A stretch of DNA of 15,078 nt from Ignavibacteriaceae bacterium (lineage in GTDB: Bacteria > Bacteroidota > Ignavibacteria > Ignavibacteriales > Ignavibacteriaceae), in NCBI GenBank assembly GCA_025449775.1, contig JANWIS010000009.1, positions 1-15,078 on the forward strand, in the 5' to 3' direction. Of this stretch, positions 1-6,754 are shown piece by piece. Below the pieces are notes generated by a model that was given only the letters and a program-made list of their open reading frames with translations, ran no database searches and was not told where the DNA came from. The position numbers were made by a program, and so were the translations under genes. Each line of letters begins with the position of its first letter. Positions within the stretch are counted from its first letter, which is position 1.

Positions 1-555
1 CTTCCCGATTCAGAAATAATGTTGAAGATAGCCGGCTACGATTCGAAAGCATTGGAACAACTCTATGACCTTTACACACCAATCCTCTACACACTAATAA
101 AGAAGATATTAAATGTCAGGGAATTAACCGAAGTAGTTCTATCAGAAGTGTATGTAATAATATGGAGACAGATAGAGCAGTATGATTTTAAGGTAAACAA
201 TGCATACACGTGGATAGTGACGTTAGCCAGGAATAAGGCGATGGATGTAAAGAACAGGCAGGAAGGAAAAGAGGAGAGAGAATACACAGATGAATATGAG
301 AGGGAGAGAATAGTACCGAAGTTATCCCCGGAGATAGAGGCACTGGAGTTGGAAACAGTAATAGGAATGAAAGAGAAGATAGAGACAGGAATAAGAAGTC
401 TGACGGAAGCTCAGAGATATGTATTGGAGTTATCGTATTATGAAGGAATGGATGAGACGGGAATATCACAAAAATTGAAAATACCATTGAGCACAGTAAA
501 GTCCAAGCTTCAGGTAGCTATATCAAACCTGATGAAAAAAATTTCGAAAGCATAA
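1..555 (+). CDS. ECF-type RNA polymerase sigma-70 family sigma factor (5' partial)
   Basis: This protein is expected to bind core RNA polymerase and direct it to a specific promoter set. Numbering from the ATG at 19, region 2 spans about residues 11-80 (ALEQLYDLYTPILY, then WIVTLARNKAMD). Region 4 spans about 121-170, with a helix-turn-helix at 144-168 (MDETGISQKLKIPLSTVKSK). The reading frame is open to the window edge. The six codons before that ATG read LPDSEI, which matches the 'D-x-E-hydrophobic' lead-in usual in ECF factors, so the true start probably lies outside the window. The spacing of regions 2 and 4 without region 3 is typical of ECF factors. The gene ends 9 nt before a probable anti-sigma gene, which supports a regulatory pair. 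Codon use is odd: 15 of 17 Ile codons are ATA and all nine Arg codons are AGA or AGG, unlike the genes downstream. The family call is confident; the regulon is unknown. Confidence 0.9.
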   Translation, partial: LPDSEIMLKIAGYDSKALEQLYDLYTPILYTLIKKILNVRELTEVVLSEVYVIIWRQIEQYDFKVNNAYTWIVTLARNKAMDVKNRQEGKEEREYTDEYERERIVPKLSPEIEALELETVIGMKEKIETGIRSLTEAQRYVLELSYYEGMDETGISQKLKIPLSTVKSKLQVAISNLMKKISKA

Positions 556-564
556 AAAGCGACC

Positions 565-1173
565 ATGGAAAAGAAAAAAATAATTGATTTGATAAAGCTG
601 GAAGTATTAGGCTGTATAAATGAAAAAGATTCTGAAACTCTTCGTTTAGCAAAAGAAACAGATTTGGAATTTCCCTGGAAGGATCTGGGTGATTACCAGA
701 ACCTTGTTGCTTTACTGCCCTCAGCACTTACTTTAGAATTCCCAGCCGGTGAGGTGAAGGACAAAGTAGCAATGAAGCTTTATAACATACGGGATGAAAT
801 AAAAGCGAAGGTTGACGCAAAAAAAGCATTGCTGCAACCAGTTTTACAGAATGAAGAGCAAACAGGAATTGAAGAAGTTCAGCTTGAAGAAATAGAGGTA
901 TTACAGAATGAATCGGAATTATCTCCAATCAGTGTTGTTGAAAGAACAGATCTGAAACGCACTGTAGAAGAAATTCCTGTAAAAACTGATCAACGAGGCA
1001 GACCTATTGGAGACAGAGAATTGGTTGAAAAGGCAGTGAGAGAATATTTTAAATCAAACCTCGAAAGTCAGTTGAATTCCATAAAGAAAAAGGCCTCACA
1101 AAACTTTATTATCGCCATAGCTTTTTTTGTTATCAGTCTTATTTTAATATTGATTTTATTTTTTAAGGGCTGA
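565..1173 (+). CDS. Membrane-anchored RskA-like anti-sigma factor candidate
   Basis: This 202-residue protein probably sequesters the sigma factor encoded just upstream. Residues 8-75 (LIKLEVLGCINEKD, then LVALLPSALTLEFPAGEVKD) resemble the cytoplasmic N-terminal domain of RskA/anti-sigma-K proteins, in which an 'LGxL' helix is followed by a 'LPxAL...P...LKDRV' stretch. Residues 95-125 are acidic and Glu/Gln-rich and probably disordered. A helical, charged segment at 150-178 leads to one C-terminal transmembrane helix at about 180-200, preceded by KKK, which predicts an N-in orientation. Only Lys-Gly follows the helix, so there is no extracytoplasmic sensor domain of the kind RskA carries. 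I see no zinc-finger HxxxCxxC motif. The gene lies 9 nt after the sigma gene on the same strand. The anti-sigma role rests on remote similarity plus position, so it is an inference. Confidence 0.6.
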   Translation: MEKKKIIDLIKLEVLGCINEKDSETLRLAKETDLEFPWKDLGDYQNLVALLPSALTLEFPAGEVKDKVAMKLYNIRDEIKAKVDAKKALLQPVLQNEEQTGIEEVQLEEIEVLQNESELSPISVVERTDLKRTVEEIPVKTDQRGRPIGDRELVEKAVREYFKSNLESQLNSIKKKASQNFIIAIAFFVISLILILILFFKG

Positions 1174-1228
1174 TTCTTCCTTCCTCGAAATTTTTCTCAT
1201 CAACCCATCACAATCTTAAATTATTAAT

Positions 1229-1729
1229 TCATTTGTTTCTTACAAGAAGGACGATGAGGACAACTATAATTATTACTGGCCACAAGAAATTAAGAACTGC
1301 CAGAACTGATTGTAAAAATGAATATATTTTGAAATGACTTTGAGCCAGCATTAAAGTTAAGCCCATAGCAAAAAGTAGAATCGAGAGAATCAGAAAATTT
1401 TTTTTAACGTTAGCAGCGAGATAAACAATAAACAACCCGGCTCCGGAAAACATCAGAATGATTGGTAGTATCAGCCCAGCATTGGTTTTCAAATTAAAAT
1501 AATCAACAACACGGAAATATGTACCTGCAAGAAATGTCACGGCTCCGACAAATACTAGAATGATGTTTCCTCCTCCGGCTTCACTGTAAACAAAATATAT
1601 TCCCAAAACTATAAGAGAGTAAGATAGAATTTCTGAAAAGTTAAATGAGATTATTCCAACAAGAGAAAGCAGGAGAGATAGAGCAATAAAACCGGCAAGA
1701 ATCCCGGCTATTTGATTTAGTTTTATCAA
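1229..1729 (-). CDS. Six-segment integral membrane protein, function unknown
   Basis: This 166-residue protein is almost entirely hydrophobic. Six probable transmembrane segments lie near residues 8-28, 33-49, 54-72, 84-106, 111-129 and 141-163, and the protein ends in a short basic tail (RNK). There are no obvious catalytic motifs. The pattern of short paired helices and the C-terminal 'LNFLWPVIIIVVLIVLLV' loosely recalls the membrane part of LiaI/LiaF or DUF5668 proteins, but I cannot assign a family. The start is a TTG whose last two bases plus the next A form the TGA stop of the arginase gene (TTGA overlap), and the first helix begins only seven residues later, which supports this start. 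The overlap implies translation coupled to the arginase. A transport or membrane-organising role is possible but unsupported. Confidence 0.75.
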   Translation of the reverse strand: MIKLNQIAGILAGFIALSLLLSLVGIISFNFSEILSYSLIVLGIYFVYSEAGGGNIILVFVGAVTFLAGTYFRVVDYFNLKTNAGLILPIILMFSGAGLFIVYLAANVKKNFLILSILLFAMGLTLMLAQSHFKIYSFLQSVLAVLNFLWPVIIIVVLIVLLVRNK

Positions 1730-2649
1730 AGAATTCTCTGGCCCATTGATGAGGCAATAAGCTCGGCTGTAAAAACTGCGCTTTGATTTTTATTATCAAG
1801 TATCGGGTTTATTTCTGCAACTTCCAGGGATGACATGCAGCCACATTCGGCAATAGTCTCCATAAGTAGATGAGCTTCTCTGAAACTTAATCCACCGGGA
1901 ACTGGTGTTCCTACTCCCGGAGCCACTGAAGGATCAACGCTATCTAGATCGAAGCTGATGTGAATGTGATCAACTCTTTCACGGAATTGTTTCAAAACTT
2001 TAGCTATTATTCTGTGAATCCCGAGCTTGTCAATATCATTCATTGTGTAAACCGGAACATTCATTTTTTTTATATTTAATTTTTCAGCTTCATCAACACT
2101 TCTTATTCCAATTAACGCACTGTTTTCGGGTAAAAGTTTTGGAGAGAATCCAAGAAAATTTACAAGCTCATTATTTCCCAAACCCATCAAAGAAGCAAGC
2201 GGCATTCCATGAATATTTCCAGACGGACTTGTATCATCTGTGTTCATATCGCTGTGGGCATCAATCCAGATAACACCAAGTCGTAGTTTTTTTTTCCGAC
2301 AGAAGGAAGCAATCCCAGAAATAGTTCCGAGTGCCATTGAATGATCGCCTCCAAGACACAGAGGGAATCCACCGCTTTCCAGAATCTTCTCAACTTTATC
2401 AGCCAGCTGTCTGGATGTTTTAATAATTTCATCAAGATATTTCAACTTCGGATTTTTAATTTTTTGTTTTTCCATAATTTCAATTTTTATATCACCGGTA
2501 TCTTCAACTTTGTATCCTAAAGTTTCAAGTCTTGCTTGCAGTCCGGAAATCCTGAGTGCAGACGGACCCATATCCACTCCTCTTCGGTCAGCTCCCAGAT
2601 CCATTGGGAAACCGATGAGGGAAACATTTTCTTTTGCAATACTCTTCAT
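1726..2649 (-). CDS. rocF: Arginase (ureohydrolase family)
   Basis: This enzyme is expected to hydrolyse L-arginine to L-ornithine and urea in the cytoplasm with a two-manganese centre. The 307-residue length is normal for arginase. All six metal ligands are visible: His103 in GGDHS, Asp130, His132 and Asp134 in DAHSD, and Asp234 and Asp236 in DLDSVDP. His147 in SGNIHG and Glu276 in SLEVAE sit where arginases place the proton-shuttle His and the substrate Glu. The N-terminal 'SLIGFPMDLGADRRGVDMGP' motif is characteristic of arginases rather than agmatinases, and the SPSGNIHGMPLA loop also favours arginase. Other ureohydrolases such as formiminoglutamase are less likely. The gene is divergent from the SpoIID gene across a 152-nt gap, and a membrane-protein gene overlaps its stop codon. 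The ATG at 2649 fits the family's usual N-terminus. Confidence 0.93.
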   Translation of the reverse strand: MKSIAKENVSLIGFPMDLGADRRGVDMGPSALRISGLQARLETLGYKVEDTGDIKIEIMEKQKIKNPKLKYLDEIIKTSRQLADKVEKILESGGFPLCLGGDHSMALGTISGIASFCRKKKLRLGVIWIDAHSDMNTDDTSPSGNIHGMPLASLMGLGNNELVNFLGFSPKLLPENSALIGIRSVDEAEKLNIKKMNVPVYTMNDIDKLGIHRIIAKVLKQFRERVDHIHISFDLDSVDPSVAPGVGTPVPGGLSFREAHLLMETIAECGCMSSLEVAEINPILDNKNQSAVFTAELIASSMGQRIL

Positions 2650-2682
2650 GCAGCCTTATTGATAAATATGATTAAGTATATC

Positions 2683-2695
2683 CAAAATAATTATA
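2683..2695 (-). promoter_or_regulatory. Candidate promoter -10 region for arginase
   Basis: Read on the minus strand, this stretch holds an exact TATAAT (2690-2695) next to TATTTTG (2683-2689), 34-46 nt upstream of the arginase ATG. No good -35 box sits at the usual distance; the nearest hexamer at 17 nt is GAACTT. TATTTTG resembles a shortened Bacteroidota -7 element. The region is AT-rich, so chance matches are likely. Confidence 0.35.
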
Positions 2696-2744
2696 AACGC
2701 TTTCATAAACTAAAGTTCTCTAAATCAGATTAAACTATTCATTA

Positions 2745-2751
2745 TATTTTG
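2745..2751 (+). promoter_or_regulatory. Candidate promoter element for the SpoIID-glycosyltransferase operon
   Basis: The heptamer TATTTTG lies 50 nt upstream of the SpoIID ATG, within the divergent gap shared with arginase. It is one base short of the Bacteroidota -7 consensus TAnnTTTG. I see no convincing upstream TTG partner. It is the only candidate I can see for the promoter of the four-gene operon. Confidence 0.25.
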
Positions 2752-2801
2752 CATTAAATATTTAAAAATTTGATTTTCAGTTACCTGGATTAATTCTTTT
2801 T

Positions 2802-4145
2802 ATGATACCGAGAGAAGAGCCATTAATAAGTGTTGGAATCCTTACAGATAGTAAAATAAAATTTGAACTTTATGGTGATTTCAGCGTTGCCGGTTCCAAA
2901 GAAAATTTCAGCGGAGTTTTTACAGCAGAGTTAAAAGACGATTCGATAGTTTGTAAAAGCGCTCACCGCCGGATTGAATCTTTGAACGAGATCGAATTTA
3001 TTCCTTCAGATCCTGTTTCAGAATCTTTTTTAATAAGAGATGTTGTTATCGGGAAAAAATTCCATTGGGAAAGAAAAGAAAAACAGAGATTCATTTATTC
3101 ATTAAGCCTTGTAAAGGACGGCAAACAAATTATTGCCATAAATCGCATTCCACTTGAAAGATATTTAACCAGTGTTATCTCCTCGGAAATGAATGCGAAA
3201 AGTTCTATCGAACTTTTAAAAGCACAGGCTGTTATTGCCAGAAGCTGGATACTGACACAGATATTCAGGTCAAAAGGATTAAAGGATAACAATGAAACAC
3301 TTAAGACAACAGTAGAACTTAAAGATGAACTGATTAAATGGTATGACAGGGAAGATCACAAATTGTATGATGTGTGTGCTGATGATCATTGTCAAAGATT
3401 CCAGGGTGTTACCAAAATAATTTCTGATTCAGCATACACAGCTGTAGAACAGACTAACGGAATTGTTTTATTGAGCTCAGGAAATATTTGTGACGCAAGA
3501 TATTCAAAGTGCTGCGGTGGAGTTACTGAATCATTCGAAAATGTTTGGGAAACTGTAAAACATCCTTACTTAGCTTCGGTAGTTGATTATAAATATGCAC
3601 CAGAAAATTATAATCTTGATTTTTCCGATGAAGAAAACTCGAAGCAATGGATAACGGGTGTTCCAACTGCATATTGTAATACATCGGATGATAAAATTCT
3701 TTCGCACATACTTGTTGACTATGATAAAGAAACAAAAGATTTTTTCCGATGGACTGTTGAGTATTCACAGGTTGAAATATCAGCGCTTATAAAGGAAAAA
3801 AGTAATATTGATTTTGGCGAAATTCTCGATCTTGTGCCGGTTGAAAGAGGCAGTTCGGCAAGACTTGTTAAGCTGAAAATTATCGGTACTCAAAAAACAT
3901 TAATTGTGGGAAAAGAACTTGAGATAAGAAGAATATTATCATCATCTCATTTATATAGTTCGGCATTTATTGTAAAAAAAATCGGGAAGCAGATTCCTGA
4001 AAAATTTATTCTTTATGGTGCAGGCTGGGGACACGGAGTTGGTCTGTGCCAGATTGGTGCTGCAGTTATGGCTGAAAAAGGTTTTAACTTTGATGAAATA
4101 CTATTGCATTATTTTTCAAATTCTGAATTGAAGAAAATTTATTAA
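2802..4145 (+). CDS. SpoIID/LytB domain protein (putative peptidoglycan lytic transglycosylase-like)
   Basis: SpoIID proteins cleave peptidoglycan glycan strands as lytic transglycosylases, and LytB relatives stimulate amidases. In this 447-residue protein the SpoIID core begins near residue 117 (PLERYLTSVISSEM). Glu129 is at the catalytic position and is followed by ELLKAQAVIARSW. The C-terminal signature GWGHGVGLCQIGA (408-420) and DEILLHYFSNSELKKIY are typical. Between them lies a His/Cys-rich region: His186, Cys192, His196 and Cys197, then Cys230, Cys237 and Cys238 in ARYSKCCGG. The first cluster resembles the zinc site described for clostridial SpoIID. There is no signal peptide or membrane segment; the N-terminus runs directly into beta-rich sequence, and no upstream start could add one. 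It is the first gene of a tight four-gene operon with two glycosyltransferases and a DUF4922 gene, so the role is probably glycan metabolism rather than sporulation. The family is sure; activity and location are not. Confidence 0.88.
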   Translation: MIPREEPLISVGILTDSKIKFELYGDFSVAGSKENFSGVFTAELKDDSIVCKSAHRRIESLNEIEFIPSDPVSESFLIRDVVIGKKFHWERKEKQRFIYSLSLVKDGKQIIAINRIPLERYLTSVISSEMNAKSSIELLKAQAVIARSWILTQIFRSKGLKDNNETLKTTVELKDELIKWYDREDHKLYDVCADDHCQRFQGVTKIISDSAYTAVEQTNGIVLLSSGNICDARYSKCCGGVTESFENVWETVKHPYLASVVDYKYAPENYNLDFSDEENSKQWITGVPTAYCNTSDDKILSHILVDYDKETKDFFRWTVEYSQVEISALIKEKSNIDFGEILDLVPVERGSSARLVKLKIIGTQKTLIVGKELEIRRILSSSHLYSSAFIVKKIGKQIPEKFILYGAGWGHGVGLCQIGAAVMAEKGFNFDEILLHYFSNSELKKIY

Positions 4146-4153
4146 AGAGTTTT

Positions 4154-5272
4154 ATGAAGATATTATATTCCTGTTTGTCAAAAAGCTGGGGTGGAATGGA
4201 GATGTACACGCTCACTTCTATCAGGCAATTGCTGAACAGAGATATTAAGGTTGAACTTATTTGTTCTGCTGAGTCAAGAATTCATATTGAAGCAAACAAC
4301 ATGGGAATTTTAATTCATCCTATTAGAGCAGGAAGCTATCTTCATCCATTCACAACAATAAGACTTTCACTGCTTATGAGGAATAATGAATATTCTCTCG
4401 TGCACACACAGGCATCTAAAGATTTGTGGCTTCTTGTTCCGGCATTGATGTTAGCCAACAGCAAAATACCTTTGTTCCTTACAAAGCAGGTTGGTTCATT
4501 TATTATAAAGAAAGATTTTTTTCATAACCTCTTATATAAACGTGTGAACAAATTCTTTGCTATCAGCAACATCATCAAAAAAAACCTTATTGAAACAACA
4601 ACTGCTGATGCCAATGATATTATCATTTTACCAAATGGTGTTGACACAGAAAAATTCAATCCTGATATATTGGATAAAAATAAAGTTCGAACAGAATTTA
4701 AAATAAGCGGGGAAAATATTGTAATTGGTATGCTGGCAAGATTTACTCCGGGCAAAGGACACGAAGAATTTCTGTTAGCTGCGAAAGAATTAAATAATGA
4801 ATTTGAAAACCTTCGTTACCTGGTTGTTGGTGAGCCGAGCCGTGGTGAAAATGAATATGCTGATAAAATAAAACAGCTTGCAAAAGATTATGGATTAAGT
4901 AATCTGATATTCACCGGTTTCCGTGGAGATACACCGGAAGTGATTTCAGCAATGGATATTTTTGCATTCCCTTCGCACTCCGAAGCGTTTGGAATAGCAC
5001 TTGTTGAAGCAATGGCAATTAAGAAACCATCAGTATGTTCTGACTCTGATGGAGTTTTAGATATTGCAGTGAATGATGAAACATCATACCTTTTTAAAAA
5101 TAGAGAATACAAAGATTTAAAAGCTAAATTGAAACTTCTTATTGATTCAAAAGAATTACGTTGTAAGTTTGGAGAGAATGCGAGAAAAAGAGTGCTTGAA
5201 AATTTTGATCTTAAAAAAGTAACCGAAAAAGTTTTGAAAACTTACCAACAAGAAATCCATAAAGTTTCTTAA
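4154..5272 (+). CDS. Glycosyltransferase family 4 (GT-B fold)
   Basis: This 372-residue retaining glycosyltransferase is predicted to move a sugar from a nucleotide-sugar donor to an acceptor on the cytoplasmic side of the membrane. The N-terminal acceptor domain opens with MKILYSCLSKSWGGMEMYTL, where the Gly-Gly loop after the first strand is typical of GT4. PNGVD at 160-164 marks the start of the C-terminal donor domain. Arg196 and Lys201 in LARFTPGKG match the phosphate-binding pair of GT4 enzymes. The E-x7-E motif is Glu277 and Glu285 in SEAFGIALVEAM. No transmembrane helix is seen. The gene starts 8 nt after the SpoIID stop, with a weak AAAGAG upstream, and ends 4 nt before the next glycosyltransferase. 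Donor and acceptor cannot be read from the sequence. Confidence 0.92.
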   Translation: MKILYSCLSKSWGGMEMYTLTSIRQLLNRDIKVELICSAESRIHIEANNMGILIHPIRAGSYLHPFTTIRLSLLMRNNEYSLVHTQASKDLWLLVPALMLANSKIPLFLTKQVGSFIIKKDFFHNLLYKRVNKFFAISNIIKKNLIETTTADANDIIILPNGVDTEKFNPDILDKNKVRTEFKISGENIVIGMLARFTPGKGHEEFLLAAKELNNEFENLRYLVVGEPSRGENEYADKIKQLAKDYGLSNLIFTGFRGDTPEVISAMDIFAFPSHSEAFGIALVEAMAIKKPSVCSDSDGVLDIAVNDETSYLFKNREYKDLKAKLKLLIDSKELRCKFGENARKRVLENFDLKKVTEKVLKTYQQEIHKVS

Positions 5273-5276
5273 CCTG

Positions 5277-6752
5277 ATGGACTTTACTTCAAAAATTACC
5301 GCTGTAATATTTTCATATTATGAAGATATGACTGATAAGTTAATTGCCAATCTCAGGAAAACAGGAATTAAAAAAATCATAATTGTGGCTTCAAAAGCAG
5401 AAAATTCTGAATCGGAAATTGTCATTAAAACAAATTATCCATTCGGCGGTGAAGCAATTGCGAGCATAGTTAATAAAATCAGCTCAGACTTTTTTTTAAT
5501 GATAGATGGACGAAATCAAATTGAGATATCAGAAAAAACTATTTCAGTACTTATCAATGGAATTAGCAAAGCAAATGTTGGATGGGTTTATTCAGATTAT
5601 AATATAAGGCTAAATGATAAAATTATTTTTCATCCGTTAATTAATTACCAGGATGGCAGCATTAGAGATGATTTTGATTTCGGACCTTGTGTATTCATTC
5701 GAACAAGTGCTTCAAAAGAATATTTAAATGAATTGATCTCAGTTAAAAATAAATTATTTTATTCCGCTGTTTATGATTTAAGATTGACTATCTCGATTAA
5801 GCACTTAATAACCAGGATTCCGGAACCACTTTACACCGTTGTATCGGGAACTGAACAGCTCCCCAAAAACAAAATATTTGATTATGTAGATCCGAAGAAC
5901 CGCGAAGTCCAGATCGAAATGGAAAAGACAGCAACAGATTATCTTAAAAAGGTTGGAGCTTTTATCGGCTCTTCGTCAAAAGAAAAAATAATTTTTGATA
6001 AAAGTTTTTCATTTGAAGCAAGCATAATAATTCCTGTTAAAAACAGAGCAAACACAGTTGCTGATGCAATTACTTCAGCATTGCAACAGAAGGCCGGCTT
6101 TAAGTTTAACATTATTGTCGTTGATAACCACTCCGATGATGGAACTTCGGATTTAATAAAAAAAATATTGAACACTGATAAAAAAGTAGTTCATGTAATT
6201 CCATCGGTAAAAGATTTGGAAATCGGCGGCTGCTGGAATGAAGCGATCTTTCATTCCGTTTGCGGAAAATTTGCAATTCAATTAGACAGTGACGATTTAT
6301 ATTCAGATGAAAATGCTCTTCAGAAAATAATTGATAAGTTTTATGAAGAAAATTGCTCAATGGTTACAGGAAGTTACAAGCTAACAAATTTTGATTTAAA
6401 GGAAATTCCTCCCGGAATTATTGATCATCGCGAATGGACAGATGAGAACGGACATAACAATGCATTGAGGATAAATGGATTCGGTGCACCGCGTGCTTTT
6501 TATACACCGAAAGTAAGAGAAATAAAATTCCCGAATGTCAGCTACGGGGAAGACTATGCAATAGGTCTGGCAATTTCCGGTAAGTACAAAGTAGGCAGAA
6601 TCTATGAACCAATTTATCTTTGCAGAAGATGGGAAGGCAATACAGATGCTTCACTCTCCATTGAACGGCAAAACAGGAACAACTTCTACAAAGACGGACT
6701 TCGGACAGATGAAATAATTGCACGACAGGAATTAAATAGACATAGAAAATAA
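5277..6752 (+). CDS. Glycosyltransferase family 2 protein with an extra N-terminal GT-A-like domain
   Basis: This 491-residue protein has a canonical inverting GT2 (GT-A fold) domain at about residues 247-460. It contains ASIIIPVKNRANTVADAI at the nucleotide-binding strand, VVDNHSDDGTSD, the metal-binding LDSDD (Asp337, Asp339), and a C-terminal Glu425-Asp426 (GEDYAIG) in the position of the catalytic-base motif. Before it, residues 1-230 look like a second, degenerate GT-A domain: ITAVIFSYYED at the start, FFLMIDGRN (72-80) where a DxD would lie, and VGWVYSDYN (101-109). In that half the DxD is not intact, so it is probably non-catalytic or altered. No membrane helix is seen. The gene lies between the GT4 and DUF4922 genes with gaps of 4 and 2 nt. 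The GT2 call is firm; the reading of the N-terminal half as a glycosyltransferase relic is inference. Confidence 0.88.
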   Translation: MDFTSKITAVIFSYYEDMTDKLIANLRKTGIKKIIIVASKAENSESEIVIKTNYPFGGEAIASIVNKISSDFFLMIDGRNQIEISEKTISVLINGISKANVGWVYSDYNIRLNDKIIFHPLINYQDGSIRDDFDFGPCVFIRTSASKEYLNELISVKNKLFYSAVYDLRLTISIKHLITRIPEPLYTVVSGTEQLPKNKIFDYVDPKNREVQIEMEKTATDYLKKVGAFIGSSSKEKIIFDKSFSFEASIIIPVKNRANTVADAITSALQQKAGFKFNIIVVDNHSDDGTSDLIKKILNTDKKVVHVIPSVKDLEIGGCWNEAIFHSVCGKFAIQLDSDDLYSDENALQKIIDKFYEENCSMVTGSYKLTNFDLKEIPPGIIDHREWTDENGHNNALRINGFGAPRAFYTPKVREIKFPNVSYGEDYAIGLAISGKYKVGRIYEPIYLCRRWEGNTDASLSIERQNRNNFYKDGLRTDEIIARQELNRHRK

Positions 6753-6754
6753 TA

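Noticed and set aside
19..21. ATG at 19 as the true start of the sigma factor
   Set aside because: The frame is open to the window edge and the preceding residues (DSEI) fit the conserved ECF N-terminus, so the gene is treated as 5' partial.
188..487. Long open frame on the minus strand opposite the sigma factor gene
   Set aside because: It is a by-product of the purine-rich codon use of the sigma gene. Its product is low-complexity Ser/Leu/Pro-rich sequence with no recognisable motif.
1174..1228. Possible bidirectional terminator between the convergent anti-sigma and membrane protein genes
   Set aside because: Only a trivial 3-4 bp AT-rich pairing (GAAA/TTTC) is present; no GC stem or T-run of the expected form.
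2802..4145. SpoIID as evidence of sporulation
   Set aside because: No other sporulation gene is present, the protein lacks a membrane anchor, and the neighbours are glycosyltransferases; SpoIID/LytB domains occur in many non-sporulating bacteria.
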